The notes below the pieces were generated by a model, which worked only from the letters and a program-made list of their open reading frames with translations, had not been told where the DNA came from and searched no databases. 64,000 nt of DNA from Ochrobactrum sp. Q0168 (GTDB lineage: Bacteria > Pseudomonadota > Alphaproteobacteria > Rhizobiales > Rhizobiaceae). Location of the stretch: assembly GCF_016427605.1 (NCBI RefSeq), contig NZ_JAELXQ010000003.1, forward strand, positions 292,630 to 356,629, in the 5' to 3' direction. The position numbers and the translations under genes are program-made. Below are positions 26,764 to 35,580 of the stretch, one piece after another. The number at the start of each line of letters is the position of its first letter. The stretch's first letter is position 1.

Positions 26764-26772
26764 ACTCACAGG

Positions 26773-27120
26773 TCAGGGCTTGGGAACGACGGTTGCCACC
26801 TTGCGCAGAGGGGTGAGTACGTCGAGCGTTATGGCCACACCTTTGGCGATACGCACGATTGAGCCTTTTGAAACCTTGACCGGTTCAGAACCGTCGAGGC
26901 TGCACATGGCTTCGCCTTCGATGATGACGAATGTTTCATCAAGATCACGCGCTGGATAGGCGTAAAGTCCGGGCTCCGCCTTCCATACAGCGACCTTGGT
27001 GCCGTTTTCGATATCGTCTTCCCAAATCATACGCGCATCGGAACCGCTATCGCGACCTTCCGCAGGGCGGCTCGGTTTGAAATCGATGTCATCGGCGGTG
27101 TGGGAGATTGTAAGGCGCAT
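26773..27120 (-). CDS. Small single-cupin protein
   Basis: A 115-aa cupin. The ATG at 27120 follows AAAGGA. The fold is suggested by D-L-D-E-T-F-V-I-I-E-G-E-A, then K-G-S-I-V-R-I-A-K-G-V, as in the cupin_3 (DUF861) group. The classical two-His metal motif is not obvious, with D-E-T-F where H-x-H would be expected. It sits between the permease and aldehyde dehydrogenase genes. Similar small cupins often accompany amine or amino-acid catabolism; its reaction is unknown. Confidence 0.7.
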   Translation of the reverse strand: MRLTISHTADDIDFKPSRPAEGRDSGSDARMIWEDDIENGTKVAVWKAEPGLYAYPARDLDETFVIIEGEAMCSLDGSEPVKVSKGSIVRIAKGVAITLDVLTPLRKVATVVPKP

Positions 27121-27158
27121 GAATCCAGTCCTTTGGTTGATTGGTGGTTGAAAGTGTC

Positions 27159-28046
27159 TCAGCCCTGGTCCGAACGCGCATCCAATGCGTCTCGCAGCCC
27201 GTCGCCGACAAAGTTGAAACCGGCAACGGCGACAGTGATGGCTACACCCGGCACGATTGCGAGCCATGGCGCCGAGGTAAGGTATTGCTGTGCGCCATTG
27301 AGCATGTTGCCCCAACTTGGAAGGGGAGGCTGAATGCCATAACCCAAGAAACTGATATAAGCTTCCAGAAGGATGGCCCGCGCAATGGTAAGTGTTGCGG
27401 CTACGATGATCGGCCCGACGATATTGGGCAGAATTTCCCGAAACATGATCCAGCGTCCACGCAGCCCCAGCATTTTGGCCGCGAGGATGAAGTCGCGATC
27501 ACGCAGCGAGCGCGTTTCCGCTTCCACAATACGTGCAACTTCCATCCAGCTGGTTACTGCGATGATGACGGTAATCATCAGTGGGCTTGGCTTGATGAAC
27601 GCAGCGAGAGCCAGCAGTAGAAATATGGAAGGGAAGGACAGGAAGGCATCGACGACGCGCATTAATGCCGTTCCCAAAAACCGTCCATAATAGCCCGAAA
27701 CGACTCCGACCACGGCTCCGATACAGGTTGAGAGTACCATTGCCGAAAAGCCGACCAGTAACGATATTCGTCCTGCCTGAAATAGTCGTGCGGCTATATC
27801 GCGCCCGAGAGGGTCTGTTCCGAAAATATGTGCACCTGTACCGGGCGGGGCGAAGCGCGCTCTCAAGTCAATGTAGAGTTCGTCGAACGGTAACAGATAA
27901 GGCCCGATGATACAGGCAAGCGTGAGCAGTAAGATCATGCCAAGGCCCACGAGAGCCAATCTGTTCTTCATAAAGCGCCGAACCACGCGGCTTTTCCACC
28001 AGCGAGGATGATCGAGATTGGGAATGGCTTGTACTGATGTGTTCAT
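27159..28046 (-). CDS. Peptide-type ABC transporter permease (DppC-like)
   Basis: A 295-aa inner-membrane protein with an N-terminal OppC segment, a first transmembrane helix, then five more. The binding-protein-dependent transport loop is A-A-K-M-L-G-L-R-G (about residue 195), and F-G-T-D-P-L-G-R-D is a DppC hallmark. The start follows GAGGGA, 9 nt after the DppB-like stop. It pairs with the permease at 28056 and the fused ATPase at 23442. Confidence 0.92.
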   Translation of the reverse strand: MNTSVQAIPNLDHPRWWKSRVVRRFMKNRLALVGLGMILLLTLACIIGPYLLPFDELYIDLRARFAPPGTGAHIFGTDPLGRDIAARLFQAGRISLLVGFSAMVLSTCIGAVVGVVSGYYGRFLGTALMRVVDAFLSFPSIFLLLALAAFIKPSPLMITVIIAVTSWMEVARIVEAETRSLRDRDFILAAKMLGLRGRWIMFREILPNIVGPIIVAATLTIARAILLEAYISFLGYGIQPPLPSWGNMLNGAQQYLTSAPWLAIVPGVAITVAVAGFNFVGDGLRDALDARSDQG

Positions 28047-28055
28047 TGTGTTCCC

Positions 28056-29006
28056 TCAATCCAGTCTGACGCGCGGGTCGACAAAGGCCACAAGCAGATC
28101 GGCGACGAAGTTGCCGATCAGAACGAGAACGGCTGAAAACATCAGCAAGCCCATCACGACCGGGTAGTCGTTGTATCCAAGGCTATCGAGGAATAGACGC
28201 CCCATACCCGGCCATGTGAACACGGTTTCGGTAACCAGTGCGCCACCCAGAATGGTGGGCAACTGAACACCGGCAAGGGTGATCATGGGAACCATGGCAT
28301 TGCCGAGTACATGTTTGATCAGGATGCGTCGGGACGTCAGGCCCTTGGCTTTCGCGGTACGAATGAAGTCCTGGTGGATGACATCTAGCGTGGCGCTGCG
28401 CATATAGCGGCTCCAAATCGCCACATTGACGAGTGCCAATACCAAACTGGGCAAGATCAGATGCTTGACGTAGTCAAGAAACGATCCGTCACCGATAGTG
28501 AACATGTTGCCGGCCGGCAACCATTGCAGTTTCAGCGAAAAAATATAAATCGCCACAAGACCGAACCAGAAAGTCGGAATCGACAGGGCAATCATCGCCG
28601 CAATGGTTGCGATGTAGTCGAAGACCGAGCCGCGTTTGAGGGCCGTGTGAACGCCTAGCCATGTTCCAATCAGAATAGAGAGAAGGGTCGATCCACCCAT
28701 CAGCAGCAAGGTTGCCCAAAGGTGTTCGGTTATGATCTGAAGCACGGGTCGGCCATCGCGATAAGAACTGCCCCAATCACCCTGCAAAAGTCTCCACAGC
28801 CAGTCTAGGTACTGAACGGGAAGAGGGCGGTTTAGTCCCATCTGTTCTGCAATTCTGTCCAGAGCTTCCTTGGTCATGCCGGGTGTCAGTGTGTATTGTG
28901 ACAGGGGACCGCCGGGTGCGAGATTAAGCACCATAAAGCCGATGACAGAAACGATGACGAGCAGTATCAAGCTCTGCCAGAGTCGTCGTAGAGTGTAAAA
29001 AAACAT
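28056..29006 (-). CDS. Peptide-type ABC transporter permease (DppB-like)
   Basis: A 316-aa inner-membrane protein. A first helix at residues about 10-30, then L-A-P-G-G-P, typical of DppB; the coupling loop is T-A-K-A-K-G-L-T-S and the C-terminal part has W-P-G-M-G-R-L. GGAGG precedes the ATG. It follows the binding-protein gene after a 146-nt gap holding a strong hairpin. Confidence 0.92.
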   Translation of the reverse strand: MFFYTLRRLWQSLILLVIVSVIGFMVLNLAPGGPLSQYTLTPGMTKEALDRIAEQMGLNRPLPVQYLDWLWRLLQGDWGSSYRDGRPVLQIITEHLWATLLLMGGSTLLSILIGTWLGVHTALKRGSVFDYIATIAAMIALSIPTFWFGLVAIYIFSLKLQWLPAGNMFTIGDGSFLDYVKHLILPSLVLALVNVAIWSRYMRSATLDVIHQDFIRTAKAKGLTSRRILIKHVLGNAMVPMITLAGVQLPTILGGALVTETVFTWPGMGRLFLDSLGYNDYPVVMGLLMFSAVLVLIGNFVADLLVAFVDPRVRLD

Positions 29007-29093
29007 AGATACCTCCGCCGGAAGCGGGCGAATTATCCGGCACGTCGACTAATAGGTCGGGGGGCGGGCCGGGTCGCTTGGTGTTATTCTTGC

Positions 29094-29126
29094 CGGAGCA
29101 TGAACAAACGGTGTGTTCATGCTCCG
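29094..29126 (-). repeat. Intercistronic 13-bp stem-loop after the DppA-like gene
   Basis: CGGAGCATGAACA (29094-29106) pairs perfectly with TGTTCATGCTCCG (29114-29126), loop AACGGTG. No U tract on the coding strand. Its place directly after the binding-protein gene parallels the stem-loop at 12508-12548. Confidence 0.75.
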
Positions 29127-29152
29127 AAGCAATGAAGGCGCGGTGAGAAGGA

Positions 29153-30811
29153 TCAGGCCCAGCGCCAGCTGCGGATGTTCCAGGTGTCGATGCGATTATT
29201 GATGTTGCCCTGGAAACCTTCCATGCCAGCTTTACGTCCGCGAACGGTTGCATATTGGAACATCGGCAGCATCGGGAGGTCCTTGCGGATCAGTTCCTGG
29301 ATCTTGAGATAGACCGCGCGGCGCTCTTCCGGGACAAACAGTTGCCCGCCTTTATCGAGCAAGGCGTCAACTTCGCTGTTGGAATAGACCCAGGTGTTCT
29401 GACCCGTACCGCCTTTTGCTGGCGAGGCTGTGGATCGGAAAAAGTCGGAGCAGTCCGGATCTGGCCCGGTTAGTGGTGTTAGTCCCACCAGCACGGAATC
29501 GAATTTCGACATCATCCAATATTCGCCCCACATGACAGCTGGGGGCAGATTGCTGATGCTCATATCAATGCCGATTTCCCGGAACGATTGCTGAATGAAC
29601 TGCTGAGCTTGCTCACGGAGATGATTGCCGGATGTGGTCGAATTGCTGAATGCCAAGCGTACTCCATCTTTTTCGCGGATACCGTCCGCACCTGGCTTCC
29701 AACCGGCCTGGTCGAGCAATTCCTTGGCTTTGTCTATATTGTATTCATGCGCCGGCAGATCGCCATTGTAGTAATAGGATTCCTTAGGCATGTAGGACTC
29801 GGTGACCTGCGGCAAGCCATAATAAAGCGCATCGATGATGGATGTCTTGTCGAGGGCGAAATACATGGCCTCGCGAACGGCAGCATCTTTGAAGAATGGC
29901 CGATCCATGTTGAGGGTCAGCGACTCGATGACAGCTGTTCCGAATATTTCGACATTTTTACCCGGCAGATCTTTTGCTTCTGCATAATGGTCGGGTGTGA
30001 TCCACTGTAGTCCTGCAACGTCGATATCACCGGTCTTGAACTGAGTATACAGAACAGTCAGGTCGGGAATGTACTTGATGATGACTCGTTCCAAATATGG
30101 ACCATCACCAAAATAGTCGGCATTGGCTTCCAGTTCGATATTGTCGCCAGCAACGCGGTTTTTCCATTTGAATGCGCCCGTGCCGATGGGCGCGTTGTTA
30201 AATGGAGCTGTATTCTTGTCCGCGACCCCGTCAAACGCATGCTTGGGAACGATGAAGGTCGATGCCAGAATTGCTGCATAGGGCGCGAGAGGCTTCTCCA
30301 TGCGCCAGGTAATTTCGGTTGGCGATACAACGGTAAGATCACGGATTAGTTCGTGTCCTGTACGGCGCCAGCTGCGGAAATCCTTATCCGTCAAAAGTTC
30401 GAGGGTGAACTTCACATCTTCTGCAGTAAAAGGCTTGCCGTCGTGCCATTTGACGTCATCACGAAGCGTGATTTTCCAGTTCAGGCCATCAGCTGAAATG
30501 CCGCCGTTTTCAACGGTCGGAACTTCCTTCGCCAGAAGCGGATAAAATTTGCCCTCGGCGTCTACGTCGAAGAGTGCGTCAAAGACTGCAAAATGCACAC
30601 CTTCATCTACTTCCACATGAAGAAGATGTGGATTGAAGACCGTTGGCTCTTGAGAAAACCCGACGACGACCTGCCCTTTTCGGGCTTCTTGCGCCAGCGC
30701 TTTGCTGCCAAAGAGGCCGGGGGTCGCAACTGTCGCCAGTCCCGCTGCACCCAGCATCATCAGTGCTTGGCGCCGGGTCGGTCGGGTAAAACTGTTATTG
30801 TTTTCTGACAT
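29153..30811 (-). CDS. Peptide/opine-type ABC transporter substrate-binding protein (DppA-like), Tat signal
   Basis: A 552-aa SBP_bac_5 family periplasmic protein. A twin-arginine stretch (T-R-R-Q-A-L-M, residues about 12-18) and a hydrophobic region ending A-L-A-Q-A indicate Tat export. V-K-W-H-D-G-K-P-F-T-A-E-D-V near residue 120 is the family signature. The ATG at 30811 follows AAGGGGA. Ligands of this family range from peptides to opines, glutathione and sugars; the neighbouring FAD oxidoreductases favour an amino-acid-like or opine-like ligand. Confidence 0.9.
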   Translation of the reverse strand: MSENNNSFTRPTRRQALMMLGAAGLATVATPGLFGSKALAQEARKGQVVVGFSQEPTVFNPHLLHVEVDEGVHFAVFDALFDVDAEGKFYPLLAKEVPTVENGGISADGLNWKITLRDDVKWHDGKPFTAEDVKFTLELLTDKDFRSWRRTGHELIRDLTVVSPTEITWRMEKPLAPYAAILASTFIVPKHAFDGVADKNTAPFNNAPIGTGAFKWKNRVAGDNIELEANADYFGDGPYLERVIIKYIPDLTVLYTQFKTGDIDVAGLQWITPDHYAEAKDLPGKNVEIFGTAVIESLTLNMDRPFFKDAAVREAMYFALDKTSIIDALYYGLPQVTESYMPKESYYYNGDLPAHEYNIDKAKELLDQAGWKPGADGIREKDGVRLAFSNSTTSGNHLREQAQQFIQQSFREIGIDMSISNLPPAVMWGEYWMMSKFDSVLVGLTPLTGPDPDCSDFFRSTASPAKGGTGQNTWVYSNSEVDALLDKGGQLFVPEERRAVYLKIQELIRKDLPMLPMFQYATVRGRKAGMEGFQGNINNRIDTWNIRSWRWA

Positions 30812-30906
30812 TTAATTTCCCCTTGTTTCGCTGTTCTGCCGTTATTTTTGGCGGTTTCGGCATGGTTTTCACTTGACCGTCCCTGCCCAACGGTCGGCAC
30901 TCACAC

Positions 30907-32238
30907 TCAAAATCCGCTGATGAGTTCGATCTTCGAACCGTCCGAGAACCGGTTGAAACGGAAGTCTTTGGCATCGACCAGATGAGGACGACCGAGCACC
31001 ATGTCGGCCATCAGTTTTCCTGCCGCAGGTCCAATCCCAAAGCCGTGACCCGAAAATCCGGTTGCGATGAAGAAGCCCGGAATCTGTTCCAGCGGAGAAA
31101 TGACAGGCACGGCGTCGGGCGTGACGTCCATATATCCGGCCCAGCGTTGGGCGATCTCAGCCTTTTCGAATGCCGGGAATGCCTTTTTGACGTGGGACAG
31201 CGCATTGTCTGAAAGGCGCTGATTGGGTTTTGGATCGAGCACGCGATTGTATTCGAACGGACTTGGCTCATCCAAAGCCCATTTATTGGGGAGCCGCGCC
31301 TCGTCGAGGAACCGGTAACCGAGGCGAAGATTGAGCGAGCGCCATTCCTTCTTGAGTGCCGGAAGAAAATCCAAAGCGTATCGAAAGGATTTTGGCACGA
31401 TGGGAACGACGTTTTCATGGCCCGAAGCAATGGTGTAGCCACCGTCCTGGCGTTTGCGTAACGCAAAGTGGCTGGACCAGATGGCTTGCTCGGGTCCACC
31501 TTCGATCGGCTTGGTGCGCAGGACCGAATTCATGACTTTGAGCTGCGGCAGGCTGATGCTTTTGTTGCCAAGGAAAAGATTGGACCAAGCGCCGCCGGCA
31601 AGAACAACGGCCTGACACTTGATGTAGCCGCGTTCAGTAACAACGCCGCAGATTTTGCCACCGGCGGTGTCGATACCTCGCACGGCGCATTCGGTCATGA
31701 CGTGCGCACCGCGATCACGTGCAGCTTCCGCTATCGCGGGCGCTGCCCTTTGCGGTTCAGCTCGACCATCGGCTGCCGTATAGAGCGCACCTTTGATGGA
31801 AAGCTTCGAGCCGGGGAACATCCTGTCGAATTCCTGGCGTGAGATCATGCGCGATTCAAGTTGATAGCCCTGCAGATTCTCATTCCAGCGTTCGTGCTGG
31901 GCGTAATCCTGATCGGTTGCACAGGTAAAAATGATACCGGCGCGCTTGTAACCGGTGTCGCGTTGGATACGTTTATCGAGCGTTTGCCAGATGCGGATCG
32001 CCTCTGCCATCAGTGGCACTTCCCGCGGATCACGGCGTGATATGCGCACCCACCCCCAGTTGCGACTTGATTGTTCGTGACCGATGCCACCCTTTTCACA
32101 AAGTGCGACACGCAGTCCACTGTCGACAAGTTCGAGCGCGGTGGAAGCACCTATAATTCCACCGCCGATGACAACGACATCGACTTCCGAAGGAAGTTCG
32201 GTATCTCCATGAAATGGAACAATAAAGGGTCCCGGCAT
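30907..32238 (-). CDS. FAD-dependent amino-acid/amine oxidoreductase (DAO family)
   Basis: A 443-aa flavoprotein with the N-terminal dinucleotide motif V-V-I-G-G-G-I-I-G-A-S (residues about 21-31), then Q-S-S-R-N-W-G-W, typical of sarcosine-oxidase or D-amino-acid-dehydrogenase relatives. The C-terminal T-G-F-S-G-H-G-F closes the FAD site. It lies between the MarR regulator and the binding-protein gene on the leftward strand. It probably oxidatively deaminates or demethylates the imported compound and feeds the aldehyde dehydrogenase. Substrate unknown. Confidence 0.88.
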   Translation of the reverse strand: MPGPFIVPFHGDTELPSEVDVVVIGGGIIGASTALELVDSGLRVALCEKGGIGHEQSSRNWGWVRISRRDPREVPLMAEAIRIWQTLDKRIQRDTGYKRAGIIFTCATDQDYAQHERWNENLQGYQLESRMISRQEFDRMFPGSKLSIKGALYTAADGRAEPQRAAPAIAEAARDRGAHVMTECAVRGIDTAGGKICGVVTERGYIKCQAVVLAGGAWSNLFLGNKSISLPQLKVMNSVLRTKPIEGGPEQAIWSSHFALRKRQDGGYTIASGHENVVPIVPKSFRYALDFLPALKKEWRSLNLRLGYRFLDEARLPNKWALDEPSPFEYNRVLDPKPNQRLSDNALSHVKKAFPAFEKAEIAQRWAGYMDVTPDAVPVISPLEQIPGFFIATGFSGHGFGIGPAAGKLMADMVLGRPHLVDAKDFRFNRFSDGSKIELISGF

Positions 32239-32337
32239 CTGAAAACTCTCTTATGTGGGCTGTCAAATAGAACGTGGCCAATGTGCTTTTTTCTATGCAC
32301 GGGCGCCGGTTCGTCGTTCGAGTGCGTTAAAGTGCTG

Positions 32338-32841
32338 TCATTTCCAATTCTCGCGCAGCCGGATGTAGGCGCGCTTGAGGATGTCCATGAGGATCTTCTG
32401 CTCGTTTTCGGGAATGATCTTGAAGAAATCTTCCGACTGCTGCGTAACGATGGTGCGCACTTTTTGCGCAAGCGCGGCGCCTTTTTCAGTCGCGTAAAGT
32501 TCTTGTGCACGGCTGTCTTCTTGCGATGTTCTTCGCTCGATCAAACCCTGCTTTTCGAAATGATCAAGAATGCGCCCCATAGCGGAACGATCTTTCATCG
32601 CAAGTTCGGCCACGACAGAGGGGCGAATGCCGGGATGACTGTCTATAAGAAAAAGAGCCGTTATTTTCCCTTTTCCTTTCGCAACCTCGAGTTTTTCAAG
32701 GCGTTCATCAAGATCACGCGAAACAGAAGAATCTATAACGCGAATATAGAAGCTCAGAGTATTCTCCAGAACATCGATATCAACGTGATCTATTTCGGTT
32801 GGAGGCGCAACGTATCCTTTTGAGGTAGCTTTTTTTGCCAC
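32338..32841 (-). CDS. MarR-family transcriptional regulator
   Basis: A 167-aa winged-helix protein starting with GTG at 32841 after GGGGAA. The helix-turn-helix includes R-P-S-V-V-A-E-L-A-M-K-D-R-S-A-M-G-R (about 75-95), and the wing is R-R-T-S-Q-E-D-S-R-A. It is first on the leftward strand and divergent from the FAD gene at 33119, so the 277-nt region between them probably holds its operators. It likely responds to a ligand of this cluster. Confidence 0.88.
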   Translation of the reverse strand: MAKKATSKGYVAPPTEIDHVDIDVLENTLSFYIRVIDSSVSRDLDERLEKLEVAKGKGKITALFLIDSHPGIRPSVVAELAMKDRSAMGRILDHFEKQGLIERRTSQEDSRAQELYATEKGAALAQKVRTIVTQQSEDFFKIIPENEQKILMDILKRAYIRLRENWK

Positions 32842-33118
32842 TCAATTCCCCAATTCTATTATTCTTCTATAGATGTTCCATTCGGTTTCCATCAGCTAAT
32901 TACATTTAGTGGATAAATGCAACTATTATAATGGACAAACACAACTATTTTTTTAAGAGTGGAGCGAGCACATAAGTTCGGAAGTGCCGTTGCGGGCCAG
33001 GCTATGTCGGTCTTGCGGCGGAATCTAAAGCTGAAAATCGCGACGAGGGGTCGCTGGAAATAACCAATAATCATCGGATCTGCCGAAGCAGGTTCTTGAA
33101 AGGGCCGGTGCAGGCCGG
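32842..33118. promoter_or_regulatory. Divergent control region between MarR and FAD-oxidoreductase genes
   Basis: AT-rich from about 32850 to 32960. A TATAAT box at 32927-32932 points rightward, without a good -35. CAACTATT occurs twice, at 32920-32927 and 32942-32949, 22 bp apart, the first touching the TATAAT. These may be MarR sites. No gene is evident. Confidence 0.4.
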
Positions 33119-34453
33119 ATGGGAAACGCAATGGGTAAATTCTCGCCATTTGATACCACGCTTTGGTTCGCTACAGCGGCAAGCGCTCCAACAACACAGC
33201 GCTTACAGGAGCAGATTCAAGCCGATGTTTGTATTGTCGGTGCCGGCTTCACAGGTTTAACAACAGCGCTGGAGCTAGCGCGCGAAGGTATGAGTATTGT
33301 TTTACTTGAGGCGCAAGAGGCTGGCTTTGGTGGCTCGGGGCGAAATGCAGGTCACTGTACACCGACCTTCAGTTACTACAGTCTTCCCAAGCTTCGTAAG
33401 ATGCTCGGTGAACCTTGGGCTGAGCGTTTGATAGAACGGCAAACCCGTGCCAATGATCGGGTTAAAGATATTATATCGCGCTATAACATTGATTGTGAGT
33501 GGGTTCAGAATGGCTACGTCATGGGGGCGTTGCGGCCCGGTGCAATGGCGGGAATAGAATATAAAAATCAAATCTATTCTGAAGTCGGCGCCCAGTGCCG
33601 AGTGCTGGGCAAAGATGAGATCGAGGCTATGACGGGCAGCCAGAGATTTTATGGTGGCTGGTACCACGCAGAGGGCGGGCACATGAATCCGCTATCTTAT
33701 GCGAGGGGGTTGGCGAGAGCGGTGTTACAGGAGGGCGGTCGCATTTACACTGGTTCCGCTGTTGGGGACGTCAGTCGGAGGAATGGCAAGTGGGTGGTCA
33801 AAACTGGTAGTGGGTCCGTGATGGCCGATAAGGTCATTTTCGCAACCGGTGCCTATACTGTGGGCGGGTGGAAAAACCTAGACCGCAGTTTTCGGATCAT
33901 GAAGGTCTTTGTGGCAGCCACGCAGCCGCTTGAGCCCGAAACACGCAGACAGGTTCTGCCGAACAACACAACCATGCACGATGGGCGCGGCGATATTTAT
34001 GTTTACAAATACAACCGAGAAGGGCGCATTGTTGCTTCGATGTTTCCGATGGGGAAGCGCGGTGTCGATCCTGTCTATACCCGTCAGGTCATGACCGACC
34101 GCCTCACGTTTCTGCATCCGCAAATCAAAGAGCCAATTCGCTGGGAATATTTCTGGTTCGGTGAGCTCGATATGCAGCAGCGAACGGTTCCGCGCCTTTA
34201 CGATCTTGCGCCGGGCATTGTCGCCTGCACCGGGCTGTCAGGACGCGGCGTGCCGACGGGCTCAATGCTTGGCGGCATTCTGTCCGAATGGGCTCTGGGT
34301 AAGCCGGATCGCGAGTTGTCATTGAAGCTTGAGCCGCTGCATCGGGCACCGTTTTATATGTCCTTCGCGCCCCAGATGCAGTTGCGCTATTTCCGATTTA
34401 GCGACACGCGTGCCGCCCGCAAGGAAGGCGCGGTTCTTCCCCCTCATGCCTGA
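33119..34453 (+). CDS. FAD-dependent oxidoreductase (PuuB/OrdL-like)
   Basis: A 444-aa DAO-fold flavoprotein of the gamma-glutamylputrescine-oxidase type. FAD motif V-G-A-G-F-T-G-L (about 39-46), then G-G-S-G-R-N-A-G-H, and a C-terminal G-L-S-G-R-G-V-P. A second in-frame ATG at 33131 is possible. It is only distantly like the DAO protein at 30907, so the cluster has two different amine-type flavoenzymes. It is 18 nt before an SDR gene and divergent from MarR. Confidence 0.87.
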   Translation: MGNAMGKFSPFDTTLWFATAASAPTTQRLQEQIQADVCIVGAGFTGLTTALELAREGMSIVLLEAQEAGFGGSGRNAGHCTPTFSYYSLPKLRKMLGEPWAERLIERQTRANDRVKDIISRYNIDCEWVQNGYVMGALRPGAMAGIEYKNQIYSEVGAQCRVLGKDEIEAMTGSQRFYGGWYHAEGGHMNPLSYARGLARAVLQEGGRIYTGSAVGDVSRRNGKWVVKTGSGSVMADKVIFATGAYTVGGWKNLDRSFRIMKVFVAATQPLEPETRRQVLPNNTTMHDGRGDIYVYKYNREGRIVASMFPMGKRGVDPVYTRQVMTDRLTFLHPQIKEPIRWEYFWFGELDMQQRTVPRLYDLAPGIVACTGLSGRGVPTGSMLGGILSEWALGKPDRELSLKLEPLHRAPFYMSFAPQMQLRYFRFSDTRAARKEGAVLPPHA

Positions 34454-34471
34454 GATCAAGGAAAATACGAC

Positions 34472-35167
34472 ATGGAAAAGAAACGAACGGTTTTGATTTC
34501 CGGAGCCAATCGCGGCATCGGCGCAGCAACGGCAAAGGCGTTTCTGGCGGCTGGCTGGAATGTGTCACTTGGTATGAGAAATCCTGAGACGCCCCACTGG
34601 GCTGATGAGACCGCAACGCACATTCACACCTATGATGCCAGTGATCCGGAAATTGCAGATTTATGGGCCAAGGCCGTAGTTGAGCGCTTTGGACGGATAG
34701 ATGCGGTCGTAGCAAATGCCGGAATTATGATACGGACATCCGTCGTTGAGGCCAGCGATGAGGATTTCTCTGCTCTGATAGACGTGAATGTCAGTGCGCC
34801 GCGACGGCTTGTTAAAGCTTGTTGGAGTGAACTGGTTAAAACAGGAATGGGAAGAGTTATTATCATTTCTTCCCTATCGGGCAAACGTGTGAAGTCGGCT
34901 GCTTCCGGTGCATACTCGGTTTCTAAATTTGCCGCACTTGGCTTGTCCCATGCGATACGTCATGCAGGTTTTGAACACGGGGTACGTTCGACTGCAATTT
35001 GTCCAGGACTGGTGGCGACCGACATGGGTAATGCCCTCGCAGTGAAGTCCGATGAACTAACCCGCCCGGAAGATATCGCAACTTCTATAGTGCACATCGT
35101 TGGTTTACCAAACAGCGCAAGCGTCTCGGAGTTCTGGGTTAATTGTCTTCTTGATGAATCTTACTGA
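34472..35167 (+). CDS. SDR-family oxidoreductase
   Basis: A 231-aa SDR, slightly short. Cofactor motif S-G-A-N-R-G-I-G; V-A-N-A-G-I; Ser in I-S-S-L-S-G; Y-S-V-S-K. The N-terminal Arg in G-A-N-R suggests NADP(H). It is downstream of the PuuB-like gene, so it may reduce or oxidise the carbonyl product. It is the last gene before a 413-nt gap. Confidence 0.87.
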   Translation: MEKKRTVLISGANRGIGAATAKAFLAAGWNVSLGMRNPETPHWADETATHIHTYDASDPEIADLWAKAVVERFGRIDAVVANAGIMIRTSVVEASDEDFSALIDVNVSAPRRLVKACWSELVKTGMGRVIIISSLSGKRVKSAASGAYSVSKFAALGLSHAIRHAGFEHGVRSTAICPGLVATDMGNALAVKSDELTRPEDIATSIVHIVGLPNSASVSEFWVNCLLDESY

Positions 35168-35580
35168 AGATCGAATCTCAAAAAAGGAATCTATATCCGC
35201 GTTCAGATAAGCTCGCTGTTCTATCCCAGTCTCACATATGGCAAAAACCCCATTTTGCCATATGTCACGAAGTCGTCTTCCATTGCCCAATCGATTTAGC
35301 GGTAGCTTTTCCCGATTGGCGATCTTTAAAGAAATCGACTCGCTTTTGAGTGCCTTGCAATAAGCTCAAAAACCGGAGGCAGGTGGCCATCCCACAACAA
35401 AAGAGAATGGAATCCTACCTCGGTTTCGTCGCAATCGCTGCAGTCAAACTGTGGATACTCTTTGTCTACGAGCGCTGGCCAGCCTGTCGACAAACGCTGT
35501 TTGCCTGAACAACCGGAGATACTCTCTCTGATAGGGCTCATCAAAGGTCTCCACTATGCAGGAATTGCTTTGGTTGTCTG
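35168..35580. other. Non-coding gap with a 13-bp inverted repeat
   Basis: ACATATGGCAAAA (35234-35246) pairs perfectly with TTTTGCCATATGT (35253-35265), loop ACCCCA. It lies between two convergent genes and may help stop transcription from either side, though the T/A runs are inside the arms. A 72-codon leftward reading frame (35326-35541, ATG) is open, but I recognise no family and do not call it a gene. Confidence 0.5.

Noticed and set aside
35234..35265. Rho-independent terminator
   Set aside because: The 13-bp inverted repeat is perfect, but no T run follows on either strand, so I list it only as an inverted repeat.
35326..35544. 72-codon leftward open frame downstream of the PLP-lyase gene
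   Set aside because: No recognisable family, no good ribosome site, and an in-frame stop just upstream; mentioned only as content of the gap.
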